A DNA stretch of 54,780 nt from Nemertoderma westbladi (GCA_032718475.1 JAUCBJ010005212.1:1-54780); one strand, 5' to 3'. Counted from the stretch's first letter, positions 1-16,070 are shown. A program made the numbers and translations. The notes: generated by a model from the sequence alone, not told the origin.

Positions 1-1159
1 TAGGCTTCCTATAATTTGTAACCAATCTTGCCAATTACACATTATAAGCTTATGCTTGTAGAAGTCCGATTTCTGGCATCTGTTAGATTAGCGTTAGGGT
101 TAAGGATTGCACATCTTTATTTCTCGCACCCCGTTGCTGTCTTGATTACAACTTACAAGAATTTCCACCCCCCCCCCCCCCCCCCCCCCCCTCCTAAAAA
201 TTCACCTCCCGGTTAAAATACCGTAGTGAATTTTAACCGGGGGGTGAAAATACCCTAGGCATTTTGAACCGGGGGGTGATTTTGCATGAGGAGTGAAAAT
301 TATCTGTTACACCGGTATAATTGAATGTGTACCGGTACTCGTAATGGTAAACATTAAGCCTAACGGTATTTGTTTCTGTTATTTAATTTCAATGATAACT
401 TCATTGTTTGTAAAACATTTTTGAATTTTGTATAATGCTTAGATTGCATGGGTAGATTTTTATAAATGTTAAAATACTTAAAAATATATAAATAAATGTA
501 AAAATAATAAGGACTAACAAACAATACATTAAACAATGTACCAGTCCAATACACACTCTGTTTCAAATTTCATGTAATCTCGGGGGGGGGGGGGGGGGGG
601 GGGCAGTGTATTGTATTGTATTGCACGGTGTAGTATATGAATTGATGAAAATTCATATATTGATGAAAATTCATATATATTCCGGTTACGGTTACGGTTA
701 TCAATGCTACGTCCTTATACAGTTATATAACTTTCAAATAATTTTCCATTCATAATACCGGTACCGCAATAGGCTTATAAATATAATCCAGATTATATTT
801 CACGCTTTATATTGTGTATAAAATAAATTTTTCTCACTTATATTTCCATTCGTTTCACTATTTTATCAACTAGCTTTGCTCGTTCTTTTAAAATATTCGC
901 ACACGTCCAAATTTGAAACAAATTCAGAATGTACAGATTTGGACTCCTTAAGGCATAAGGCAACATATCTGGTTCATCGGTATGATAAAACACTCGGGAA
1001 TATCAAACTGTCTCCGTTTCGAATTCCATACCAGGTCATTATTATATATTTGTAGAAAAACTATGAAGAGGGTCATGACACTTGTATATGAACTTGATTT
1101 AAGGAGGAATTATATATTCCAGGCAAATATTTGTGATTTCCAACATTAATTTCTTTTAG
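1..1159. other. Upstream non-coding DNA, probably GPR107-like intron
   Basis: No convincing exon is visible. The stretch holds a run of about 24 C at 168-191 and a run of about 22 G at 582-603, several short repeats of an ACCGGGGGGTGA-type motif at 225-285, and AT-rich DNA. The gene beginning at 1160 lacks its N-terminal extracellular coding part here, so this is most simply an intron whose upstream exons lie outside the window. A polypyrimidine stretch ending in TTAG at 1151-1159 gives a plausible acceptor for the first exon seen. Confidence 0.4.
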
Positions 1160-4994
<3,835 letters not shown>

Positions 4995-5068
4995 CTAACT
5001 GGTTGCCTTGGTGAAGCGGTTTACTGGAATGTTTTTGCCGCTTTTTATTTATTATTATTTATTATAAC

Positions 5069-5074
5069 AATAAA
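5069..5074 (+). terminator. Probable polyadenylation signal of the GPR107-like gene
   Basis: A canonical AATAAA 75 bases after the stop codon, in AT-rich sequence. A TTGTTCCGG/TTGGTTGCTGTT GT-rich stretch follows at about 5102-5130. Inferred from position. Confidence 0.55.
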
Positions 5075-5094
5075 TTATTAGGTTCTCTATATTT

Positions 5095-5754
5095 GCAATA
5101 TTTTGTTCCGGTTCCATATTTGGTTGCTGTTCAGTTCACCCTTCGGTCTTTCCTAAAACTTATGACTTTCTTTCTGATAAATAATTGTTAACATTCAGTA
5201 ATAATTAATTGATGCTTATAATAATTATTGATATAAAAATATAATAAAAAAATATTTCTCTATATCCGTATTCTGGTACAACTTCGTGGGGCCTTCGCAC
5301 AGCTCGCCCCTAGCGGTCGAAAGAGGAACTATAAAAGTCTGCGTGTATAATATCTATCTTTTATACAAATACATTGTGTACCAAGTTTTGTTACTTATCA
5401 TGAAAGATTGATCGTCTTTATTAGTGTTCAAACATTCTCGACAATGACGACGACAGACGGTCTAGTAATTATACCACTTCACAAAGGCTAACCTAGACTT
5501 CGTGGCTAGCCCCACATATTTCACATAAATGTAGAAATCACTTTAGTTAGATTAATTACATCATTGCAATTACATGTTGAAGGCTAGATAGAGGCTGTTA
5601 TGCAAGATATTGAAGGGAAAAGCTGTTAATGATTTTATTTAGGCACCTCTTCTTCGACTCACGAAGAATAATGTAATTTTTACTAAAAATCACCAAAAAT
5701 AATTAATTTATCACAACAAATCATAATCTTTATCCACTAAATATAATCATTTTT
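5095..5754. other. Non-coding DNA with a dispersed-repeat remnant
   Basis: No gene is seen. Around 5380-5515 lie a TACCAAGTTT block, a GACGACGACAGAC block and an ACTTCGTGGC-GCCCCACA block. All three recur in the same order at 21715-21885, so both sites probably hold copies of one dispersed short element. Its ends could not be fixed. Confidence 0.45.
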
Positions 5755-8700
5755 GGTCCGCGTAGCGAGACATCCAGTATTCACTCCGTTAGTAGGTCCA
5801 CGTAGCGAGACCTCTAGTATTCACTCCGTTAGTAGGTCCATGTAGCGAGACCTCTAGTATTCACTCCGTTAGTAGGTCCGCGTAGCGAGACCTAGTATTC
5901 ACTCCGTTAGTAGGTCCACGTAGCGAGACCTCTAGTATTCACTCCGTTAGTAGGTCCGCGTAGCGAGGCCTCTAGTATTCACTCCGTTAGTAGGTCCACA
6001 TAGCGAGACATCTAGTATTCACTCCGTTAGTAGGTCCACGTAGCGAGACCTCTAGTATTCACTCCGTTAGTAGGTCCACGTAGCGAGACCTCTAGTATTC
6101 ACTCCGTTAGTAGGTCCGCGTAGCGAGACCTCTAATATTCACTCCGTTAGTAGGTCCATGTAGCGAGACCTCTAATATTCACTCCGTTAGTAGGTCCACG
6201 TAGCGAGACCTCTAGTATTCACTCCGTTAGTAGGTCCACGTAGCGAGACCTCTAGTATTCACTCTGTTAGTAGGTCCACGTAGCGAGACCTCTAGTATTC
6301 ACTCTGTTAGTAGGTCCGCGTAGCGAGACCTCTAGTATTCACTCCGTTAGTAGGTCCGCGTAGCGAGACCTCTAGTATTCACTCTGTTAGTAGGTCCACG
6401 TAGCGAGACCTCTAGTATTCACTCTCTTAATAGGTCCACGTAGCGATACCTCTAGTATTCACTCTGTTAGTAGGTCCGCGTAGCGATACCTCTAGTATTC
6501 ACTCCGTTAGTAGGTCCGCGTAGCGAGACCTCTAGTATTCACTCTGTTAATAGGTCCGCGTAGCGAGACCTCTAGTATTCACTCTGTTAGTAGGTCCACG
6601 TAGCGAGACCTCTAGTATTCACTCCGTTAGTAGGTCCGTGTAGCGAGACCTCTAGTATTCACTCCGTTAGTAGGTCCGCGTAGCGAGACATCTAGTATTC
6701 ACTCTGTTAATAGGTCCGCGTAGCGAGACCTCTAGTATTCACTCTGTTAGTAGGTCCACGTAGCGAGACCTCTAGTATTCACTCTGTTAGTAGGTCCGCA
6801 TAGCAAGACCTCTAGTATTCACTCCGTTAGTAGGTCCGCGTAGCGAGACCTCTAGTATTCACTCTGTTAGTAGGTCCACGTAGCGAGACCTCTAGTATTC
6901 ACTCCGTTGTTGTTGGTGTAGCGAGACCTCTAGTATTCACTCTGTTAGAAGGTCCGCGTAGCGAGACCTCTAGTATTCACTCTGTTAGTAGGTCCACGTA
7001 GCGAGACCTCTAGTATTCACTCTGTTAGTAGGTCCACGTAGCGAGACCTCTAGTATTCACTCCGTTGTTGTTGGTGTAGCGAGACCTCTAGTATTCACTC
7101 TGTTAGAAGGTCCGCGTAGCGAGACCTCTAGTATTCACTCTGTTAGTAGGTCCGCGTAGCGAGACCTCTAGTATTCACTCCGTTAGTAGGTCCACGTAGC
7201 GAGACCTCTAATATTCACTCCATTGTTGTTGGCGTAGCGAGACCTCTAGTATTCACTCCGTTGTTTTTGGTGTAGCGAGACCTCTAGTATTCACTCCATT
7301 AGTAGGTCCATGTAGCGAGACCTCTAGTATTCACTCCGTTGTTGTTGGTGTAGCGAGACCTCTAGTATTCACTCCGTTGTTGTTGGTGTAGCGAGACCTC
7401 TAGTATTCACTCCGTTGTTGTTGGTGTAGCGAGACCTCTAGTATTCACTCCGTTGTTGTTGGTGTAGCGAGACCTCTAGTATTTACTCCGTTGTTGTTGG
7501 TGTAGCGAGACCTCTAGTATTCACTCCGTTGTTGTTGGTGTAGCGAGACCTCTAGTATTCACTCCGTTGTTGTTGGTGTAGCGAGACCTCTAGTATTCAC
7601 TCTGTTGTTGTTGGTGTAGCGAGACCTCTAGTATTCACTCCGTTAGTAGGTCTGCGTAGCGAGACCTCTAGTATTCACTCCGTTAGTAGGTCCGCGTAGC
7701 GAGACCTCTAGTATTCACTCCGTTATTAGGTCCGCGTAGCGAGACCTCTAGTATTCACTCCGTTAGTAGGTCCGCGTAGGGAGACCTCTAGTATTCACTC
7801 CATTAGTAGGTCCACGTAGCGAGACCTCTAGTATTCACTCCGTTAGTAGGTCCGCGTAGCGAGACCTCTAGTATTCACTCCGTTAGTAGGTCCGCGTAGC
7901 GAGACCTCTAGTATTCACTCCGTTAGTAGGTCCGCGTAGCGAGACCTCTAGTATTCACTCCGTTAGTAGGTCCACGTAGCTAGACTTCTAGTATTCACTC
8001 TGTTAGTAGGTCCGTGTAGCGAGACCTCTAGTATTCACTCCGTTAGTAGGTCCGCGTAGCGAGACCTCTAGTATTCACTCCGTTAGTAGGTCCGCGTAGG
8101 GAGACCTCTAGTATTCACTCCATTAGTAGGTCCACGTAGCGAGACCTCTAGTATTCACTCCGTTAGTAGGTCCGCATAGCGAGAACTCTAGTATTCACTC
8201 CGTTAGTAGGTCCGCGTAGCTAGACCTCTAGTATTCACTCCGTTAGTAGGTCCGTGTAGCGAGACCTCTAGTATTCACTCCGTTAGTAGGTCCGCATAGC
8301 GATACCTCTAGTATTCACTCCGTTAGTAGGTCCGCGTAGCGAGACCTCTATTATTCACTCTGTTAATAGGTCCGCGTAGCGCGACCTCTAGTATTCACTC
8401 TGTTAGTAGGTCCACGTAGCGATACCTCTAGTATTCACTCCGTTAGTAGGTCTGCGTAGCGAGACCTGTAGTATTCACTCCGTTGTTGTTGGTGTAACGA
8501 GACCTCTAGTATTCACTCCGTTGTTGTTGGTGTAGCGAGACCTCTAGTATTCACTCTGTTAGTAGGTCCACGTAGCGATACCTCTAGTATTCACTCTGTT
8601 AGTAGGTCCACGTAGCGAGACCTCTAGTATTCACTCTGTTAGTAGGTCCGCATAGCAAGACCTCTAGTATTCACTCCGTTAGTAGGTCCGCGTAGCGAGA

Positions 8701-11700
8701 CCTCTAATATTCACTCCATTGTTGTTGGCGTAGCGAGACCTCTAGTATTCACTCCGTTGTTTTTGGTGTAGCGAGACCTCTAGTATTCACTCCATTAGTA
8801 GGTCCATGTAGCGAGACCTCTAGTATTCACTCCGTTGTTGTTGGTGTAGCGAGACCTCTAGTATTCACTCCGTTGTTGTTGGTGTAGCGAGACCTCTAGT
8901 ATTCACTCCGTTGTTGTTGGTGTAGCGAGACCTCTAGTATTCACTCCGTTGTTGTTGGTGTAGCGAGACCTCTAGTATTTACTCCGTTGTTGTTGGTGTA
9001 GCGAGACCTCTAGTATTCACTCCGTTGTTGTTGGTGTAGCGAGACCTCTAGTATTCACTCCGTTGTTGTTGGTGTAGCGAGACCTCTAGTATTCACTCTG
9101 TTGTTGTTGGTGTAGCGAGACCTCTAGTATTCACTCCGTTAGTAGGTCTGCGTAGCGAGACCTCTAGTATTCACTCCGTTAGTAGGTCCGCGTAGCGAGA
9201 CCGCTAGTATTCACTCCGTTATTAGGTCCGCGTAGCGAGACCTCTAGTATTCACTCCGTTAGTAGGTCCGCGTAGGGAGACCTCTAGTATTCACTCCATT
9301 AGTAGGTCCACGTAGCGAGACCTCTAGTATTCACTCCGTTAGTAGGTCCGCGTAGCGAGACCTCTAGTATTCACTCCGTTAGTAGGTCCGCGTAGCGAGA
9401 CCTCTAGTATTCACTCCGTTAGTAGGTCCGCGTAGCGAGACCTCTAGTATTCACTCCGTTAGTAGGTCCACGTAGCTAGACTTCTAGTATTCACTCTGTT
9501 AGTAGGTCCGTGTAGCGAGACCTCTAGTATTCACTCCGTTAGTAGGTCCGCGTAGCGAGACCTCTAGTATTCACTCCATTAGTAGGTCCACGTAGCGAGA
9601 CCTCTAGTATTCACTCCGTTAGTAGGTCCGCATAGCGAGAACTCTAGTATTCACTCCGTTAGTAGGTCCGCGTAGCTAGACCTCTAGTATTCACTCCGTT
9701 AGTAGGTCCGTGTAGCGAGACCTCTAGTATTCACTCCGTTAGTAGGTCCGCATAGCGATACCTCTAGTATTCACTCCGTTAGTAGGTCCGCGTAGCGAGA
9801 CCTCTATTATTCACTCTGTTAATAGGTCCGCGTAGCGCGACCTCTAGTATTCACTCTGTTAGTAGGTCCACGTAGCGATACCTCTAGTATTCACTCCGTT
9901 AGTAGGTCTGCGTAGCGAGACCTGTAGTATTCACTCCGTTGTTGTTGGTGTAACGAGACCTCTAGTATTCACTCCGTTGTTGTTGGTGTAGCGAGACCTC
10001 TAGTATTCACTCTGTTAGTAGGTCCACGTAGCGATACCTCTAGTATTCACTCCGTTAGTAGGTCTGCGTAGCGAGACCTGTAGTATTCACTCCGTTGTTG
10101 TTGGAGTAGCGAGACCTCTAGTATTCACTCCGTTGTTGTTGGTGTAGCGAGACCTCTAGTATTCACTCCGTTGTTGTTGGTGTAGCGAGACCTCTAGTAT
10201 TCACTCCATTGTTGTTGTTGGACCTTCGAATACGTAAGGAAAAGGCATGGGCAGCCTTGAATAGGCTTTCCAGGATTTGGAAGTCACCGAGAATTAATCG
10301 GAAACTTAAGGTCCGATTATTTAGAGCAGCAGTAGTTCCAGTACTCCTCTACGGGAGTCCATGCTGGGCTCTAACTGCTGAGGACACCAAATATCTGGAT
10401 GGCACATTCACAAGAATGCTACGCCGGGTTCATTGTGTCAAGTACAGTGCACACATCTCCAACCAGACACTATATAACATTGGAGGTGTCTCATTGTTTC
10501 CCCCAAGCTTGACACTAGAACAAAATCGCCTCCGCTTTGCAGGACATTGCTTTCTTTCGCCGTGAGGACCAGCCAGTGCATAATCTTGTACTTTGGCAGC
10601 CTCATGGAGTGAATAAGCATGGTGGACAGCCCATGACTTTCTTGAGACGCATCTTAAAGGACACTGGCCTTAAAGATGCGGATGATCTAGCAAATGTCAT
10701 GGGTGATAGGGAGTTGTGGCGGTGCAATTTTGTTGACAAGCCGGCACAGCATTCTTAAAAATGCAGCTGCAATGCAGCATGCCGATCCTAGTAGTAGTTA
10801 GTAGTAGTAGGTCCGCGTAGCGAGACCTCTAGTATTCACTCCGTTAGTAGGTCCGCGTAGCGAGACCTCTATTATTCACTCCGTTAGTAGGTCCGCGTAG
10901 TGAGACCTCTAGTATTCACTCCGTTAGTAGGTCCGCGTAGCTAGACCTCTAGTATTCACTCTGTTAGTAGGTCCGCGTAGTGAGACCTCTAGTATTCACT
11001 CCGTTAGTAGGTCCGCGTAGCTAGACCTCTAGTATTCACTCTGTTAGTAGGTCCGCGTAGTGAGACCTCTATTATTCACTCCGTTAGTAGGTCCGCATAG
11101 CAAGACCTCTAGTATTCACTCCGTTAGTAGGTCCGCGTAGCTAGACCTCTAGTATTCACTCTGTTAGTAGGTCCGCGTAGCGAGACCTCTATTATTCACT
11201 CCGTTAGTAGGTCCGCGTAGTGAGACCTCTAGTATTCACTCCGTTAGTAGGTCCGCGTAGCTAGACCTCTAGTATTCACTCTGTTAGTAGGTCCGCGTAG
11301 CGAGACCTCTATTATTCACTCCGTTAGTAGGTCCGCATAGCAAGACCTCTAGTATTCACTCCGTTAGTAGGTCCGCGTAGCGAGACCTCTAGTATTCACT
11401 CTGTTAATAGGTCCGCGTAGCGAGACCTCTAGTATTCACTCCATTGTTGTTGGCGTAGCGAGACCTCTAGTATTCACTCCGTTGTTTTTGGTGTAGCGAG
11501 ACCTCTAGTATTCACTCCATTAGTAGGTCCACGTAGCGAGACCTCTAGTATTCACTCCGTTGTTGTTGGTGTAGCGAGACCTCTAGTATTCACTCCGTTG
11601 TTGTTGGTGTAGCGAGACCTCTAGTATTCACTCCGTTGTTGTTGGTGTAGCGAGACCTCTAGTATTCACTCCGTTGTTGTTGGTGTAGCGAGACCTCTAG

Positions 11701-11912
11701 TATTCACTCCGTTGTTGTTGGTGTAGCGAGACCTCTAGTATTCACTCCGTTGTTGTTGGTGTAGCGAGACCTCTAGTATTCACTCCGTTGTTGTTGGTGT
11801 AGCGAGACCTCTAGTATTCACTCCGTTGTTGTTTGGTGAAGCGAGACTTCTAGTATTCACTCCATTGTTATTGGCGTAGCGAGACCTCTAGTATTCACTC
11901 CATTGTTGTTGG
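5755..11912. repeat. Satellite array of 40-bp and 38-bp monomers
   Basis: Roughly 140 head-to-tail monomers. The 40-bp form contains GTTAGTAGGTCCRCG followed by TAGCGAGACCTCTAGTATTC. The 38-bp form replaces the first part with GTTGTTGTTGGTG. The forms occur in blocks rather than mixed at random. Variant patterns starting near 7205 recur starting near 8701, indicating a duplication of about 1.5 kb within the array. The array is interrupted at 10221-10797 by a LINE fragment. There is no long ORF and no sign of transcription. Confidence 0.97.
10221..10797 (+). pseudogene. 5'-truncated LINE 3' end inside the satellite
   Basis: The sequence matches the C-terminal RT region of the split LINE at 37650-39300: LRIRKEKAWAALNRLSRIWK, YGSPCWALTAEDTKYLDGTF and LTLEQNRLRFAGHCF. 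The reading frame breaks near 10552 by a four-base TCTT insertion relative to the other copy. It begins abruptly after a (GTT)n stretch of a satellite monomer and ends in CCTAGTAGTAGTTAG, after which the satellite resumes. This is the expected shape of a 5'-truncated target-primed insertion. It is non-functional. Confidence 0.88.
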
Positions 11913-12537
11913 TATAATATAATAACATAATATAATCTACCAAATAAACACATAAATAAAATTACCTAACTACAGTATAATCGCAACTATATAGCACACA
12001 ACATAATATAATCTACAATATTATCTGATTCAGTGATTGATAATGGCTGCGATCTGCAGTTGAAATATATTTCTTTTGCCTAGGCCCTACCGTACTGCCG
12101 TACCGATTCGAATTGTATATATAGTACCTAATATACTGCTTGACAATTATATTTTATACTCCGAATTAAACTTATTATTTTCTTACTTATTCTTACCCTT
12201 TCATTATATTTAATGTAAAACACGGGTAGTAGGAGGGATATAAAGTTACGGCGGTAAAATACAGTAAGTTCATTGGATATTCCTTAGGAAATCTCTCTGA
12301 GAATTATTTGGGTTTCTAACGTGAGAGTTAACTTATATACCCCCAGCATGTCTTCGGGCGTGAGCCCTACTATCTACCTCCCGGTGGAGGAATATAATCG
12401 GCCATGGTTTGTCCGCCAAGTTATACCAAGGCCCTGGTCCAGGCAGTCTATGTGCAGAGGATTAAATCCTGAGCAACTCCCAACTTACCGACTTACAGGT
12501 CGGCCAAAAAAGGTTTTCACAAAAAAAATTAGTGTTC
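11913..12537. other. AT-rich non-coding DNA
   Basis: Between satellite and MITE I see only AT-rich sequence and a 74-codon open frame at 12321-12545 that resembles nothing I know and runs into the MITE end. I make no gene call. Confidence 0.5.
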
Positions 12538-13460
12538 CCCAGTGAAAAATGCACATGCGTATCGCAAGTGATTTTAAAGCGTCATGCGTTTTTATTGCGG
12601 CTCAATAAATAGCGATAAAACTCTTGTGATTCGCATGTGAATCACATGTAAAATAAGGAAGCGATTCCACGCATGCGATTCACAACTTATTTTACGCATG
12701 TGATTCCGTGCATGAAAATCGCACGGGAATCACACCTCATTTAACGCTTATTTTACGCATGTTTTACACCATGAGATTCTCAAGAGTTAATTCCCATGCG
12801 AATCGCATGTTTTTAATTACACTAAAGATTATTAATTAAAATAAAGTTGCCTATCAAGAAATAAATAGTTTTAAAATATAAAATGGATGAATACGAATTA
12901 TCTAATATGGCTGTCGAATACAGATCTTATATTAATATATTTTATAGAATTTAAAATTATAGGGAATAGTTAAAAGTGTATCATGGTTGTTCTAATCTAT
13001 TTGTATTATCATGTATATAACCAACCATTTCTAGTATTGATTCATACAGTATGTCTAATGTTCTATATGTCTAGAGAGTGTAATGTAATGTAATGTAAGT
13101 GCAGTAGGCAGATGATACGGAAGCCCATAGTATCAAACAGTAGTGGAATAATCAACTACAGTATCAAATTTTTCTGTCACAAAAGGTCTCAATATATTAC
13201 ACAAAACTCACAACCAGTAGATTTTTGCGATATTTATGCGTCATGACGCTTAAAAATCGCAAGTGAATCACATGTGAGTTTTATGCGACTGAACGCAAGT
13301 TGTTGTGATTTTTATGCGACTTAAACGCAAGTTGTTGCGATATTTATGTGACATAACTCAAGTAGATCGCTTGCGTAAAGGTCGGGCCATAACTGTTGGG
13401 AATCACATGAGATACGCCTGCGTTGCACGCTTGCGATACGCTTGCGCACTTTTCACTGGG
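12538..13460. mobile_element. MITE-like element with terminal inverted repeats
   Basis: The left end CCCAGTGAAAAATGCACATG continues into CGTATCGCAAG. The right end, read in reverse complement, is CCCAGTGAAAAGTGCGCAAG followed by CGTATCGCAAG. These are TIRs of about 30 bp. The 923-bp interior has no coding potential and is filled with short imperfect inverted motifs of the type GCGATTCACATG and GCAAGTTGTTGCGAT. No clean target duplication was found next to the CCCAGTG ends, so the superfamily is not assigned. Confidence 0.75.
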
Positions 13461-14160
13461 TCAGTCCAAACGTTCTAGAACAGTGGGGCAGATAATTTTT
13501 CTTTGAGCACCGCGTGATAAATCACAGACACTCAAAGTGAAATTGCACCAAATATGCACACCACCCAACCCCAAATATCTGTGTCACGTGAAACCTACAT
13601 TACAGGCCACCAGAAAACGCAGATTTGTACAATTGTGAACACATTTTATCAAATGTGTACCAGTGTAATGTAATGTTGTTGAACATACAATTTGACAATT
13701 GAACATAATTGAACATAATTGAATTGGCAACAACCAAATTTTTTTTCCAAAGGATACTTTTGAATACTTTTGAAACTTTTTTAGTGATGTAGTCAACTAC
13801 TACTACTATAGTCTACTACTACTTCTATGGTATACCTACATACCATACCCTCTACTCTCTTTCTATGTGGTGCTTTCGGTGCCCACAACCTCTAACTCTC
13901 TCGGTACTATGTACCCTGCTACTCCGGTACTATGTACCCTGCTACTACTCTCGTGGTATGTCTATATACCACACTCCCTAACTTCTAACTTCTTACTAAC
14001 TTCTACTAACTTTCTAACTGCTACCTACTATCTAACTATCTAACTTTCTACTACTATTACTTTCTAACTTTCTAGTTTCTCACTTCCTATTTTATTATTT
14101 TTAATATTTGCTCGCTATTTATTTTATATTTTATTTTATGTGTGAGAAGGGTGTCTCGCC
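13461..14160. other. Pyrimidine-rich and AT-rich non-coding DNA
   Basis: The stretch 13795-14090 is a CTACTA/CTAACTTTCTA-type low-complexity tract, also seen in another form at 54360-54475. No 3' LTR matching 20239-20907 is present here, although this is where the downstream end of BEL-B should lie. Confidence 0.5.
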
Positions 14161-14361
14161 CTCATTCCCACCCCCCTCAGTCCAACGATTACATATTGGA
14201 CGACTCAACAACCTAAGGGCGATTCATCCAGCAGGCAATTATCCCACTGCCCCCTTATAGGTCCTCTTAATCTTCGCCCCACTCTTCTTCTCAATTCCAA
14301 CTCTTTTGGAATTGACCTTCCCTTCTCCTTCACCCTCAAGTCGGGTCTTTCAGTCATGTTA

Positions 14362-15176
14362 CTAGTCTCTTCGTTCTGGCGGCAAAACGCCACCCTTCAT
14401 CTTGTCGTCGTTTGGCGGTAGAATGCCGCCCCTCATGTCATCCTTGCTGGTAGATGTCACCTCTGCTGGCCTCCCCCTTAATATGTGCGCCGGCATTAAA
14501 GCCCCCGATGAACCCCAGTCATCCTTTGGTACACGTAATGGCTTACCATTTAATGCCCCTTCACAGTCCACCACCCCCTTATGCGTGTACAACACGCCCT
14601 CTCCCATTTTTTTTGTCACGTTTTATCATGGGCTTTTCTGCCCCTGGTCTAATCTTCCCACATCATCTCCCTTTCCACCTTGTCTTCTTACTCGACCTCC
14701 TCCCCACCGGTATGCCTCTCAACTCTGTTCCGCGTCTGTTCCGGACACCTCTCCGGACACCTTGCCATCCACTCGTCTCCATCCTCATACCGATACTCCC
14801 CATTCTCCTCCGCCCTCGGCATTGTCTCCCCAAACACTACACGTGGTGCCGTTCCTGGCTGCTCACCCAGCTTGATCGTGCCTCCCGCGAAATCCATCGC
14901 CGGCTCCTCGTGCACCCAGGCCCGCTTGCCAGGTTCATCCCAGAAGGCTTTCGCCCCGCTGGCCGTCACCACTCTCCCGCCCACCCAGTCTGTATCTGAG
15001 TGGCCGATCCTCTCAATGGGCGGCATCTCCCCGAACTCGTCATCATCCTCCTCCCTCGCTGGGAGTGGATCCGGACCCGGTAACCCGGTGCCCCTCTCCG
15101 CCTTGGTTTCCACCAGTAACCTTCCACCCCTCCTGCTCCCTTGGTCTCTTTGTTGCAAAATCGCCCTAAGAGCCAC
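14362..15176 (-). pseudogene. BEL-B 3' coding remnant, mostly unrecognised
   Basis: Two open stretches (15176-14688 and 14619-14362) follow the protease. The first encodes a Glu/Gly-rich segment that I do not recognise. The second contains SSGALMPAHILRGRP, which resembles the LTPAHxLxGRP motif near the end of BEL/Pao integrases. If that is correct, a deletion has joined the protease end nearly to the integrase end and removed RT and RNase H. This reading is tentative. Confidence 0.4.
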
Positions 15177-15535
15177 CTGGTATGGGCATCACTTGCAATC
15201 CTTGTGTGGACTGTTTCGGTGATCCCTCCCCATTGCCTGTTTCTGGTTTCTCATCTGCTCCCTCGTCCTCCACTTCTCTCATTGTGCCTGCGAACATGCA
15301 CCCTGAGGATTCCGACACGTTTAATGGAATTCTAGACTTGATTGGGCCGCTGAGTGTCCATCCAAATGGCGTAGAAATCGCCATTGGGCCTCTCTCTCCA
15401 CCTTCTCCGAATCGGCAGGAAAACCTCCTGTGGGCTGTCGGGCAGTCCATTCCGACTATGATAGATACTTTCGGAACGTCCAGTTCTGGTATTGAGAAAT
15501 CGATGTTGTCCAGGTACTGGTATTGTTCGCATTAA
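15166..15535 (-). pseudogene. BEL-B protease C-terminal part
   Basis: Two overlapping frames together carry family features of the region after the BEL/Pao aspartic protease: IIVGMDCP (equivalent to the usual LIGxD) and GPMAISTPFGWTLSGPI (equivalent to the TxxGWxLxGP block before RT). The frame changes between them, so the copy is inactive. Confidence 0.7.
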
Positions 15536-15736
15536 TATTAATCGATTGTACTATTTGAATGGGGTCGATGGTCGCCCGTAACCGGGGAGCCACCACTCTC
15601 CCCCACTTACCGCTGATATCTTACAACGCCCCGTTCTCATTTTAAACACTTCGTCCTTACTCGAGATAGTGGTCACCGCCACCTTGCTTGGCTTCATTCG
15701 TCACCCTATCTTTTCGGCCACCCAATCCTCCGTTAG

Positions 15737-16070
15737 TTAGCTATCGATCAACATTAATGTTGTAACCGATAGCCCGCCCTCTCCTGTTATTCTCACTGGT
15801 ACTATTTCGAGTAGTATCATACTCTTTCTCTTTGCTCCCGCCGTGCTCGTAGCCATAGATTGGCCTCCAGTCTCATCGTATCCTATCGGTGTTTCTCCAC
15901 ACTCTCCGAATCTGTGTCCTTCCACCACGCAGCGATGACATAGTCCATTTGTATCTGCGTAAGCTACCCGATCTTGTTTAGGCAACGCTTGCCAATGCTT
16001 ACAACTCATGGTCTTATGGGTTCTATCCCTATGCAATTGACATTCGTATCCTGGATTGTAACGTTCCTTG
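15737..16070 (-). pseudogene. BEL-B Gag zinc knuckle and protease start
   Basis: The frame encodes KHWQALPKQDRVAYADTNGL followed by CHRCVVEGHRFGEC, a CX2CX4HX4C knuckle. This order (Cys/His-rich segment, a helix with xxxR, knuckle) is typical of BEL/Pao Gag. Further on is MLIDS, the start of the aspartic protease active site, where a TAA falls directly after Asp-Ser. The catalytic DSG triad is therefore truncated and the protease is dead. Confidence 0.78.

Noticed and set aside
5755-11912. CRISPR-like array of about 40-bp units
   Set aside because: Monomers are contiguous with no unique spacers, in a eukaryotic context; it is a satellite.
12321-12545. 74-codon ORF as a gene
   Set aside because: Short, no recognisable motif, and it ends inside the MITE terminus.
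14205-14262. 3' LTR of BEL-B starting at the purine tract
   Set aside because: Sequence after AAGGGGGCAG does not match the TGTAAGCGG start of the BEL-B 5' LTR.
14402-15535. Long + strand open frames rich in Pro and Ser
   Set aside because: Antisense shadows of the GC-rich - strand BEL-B coding remnants, which carry the recognisable motifs.
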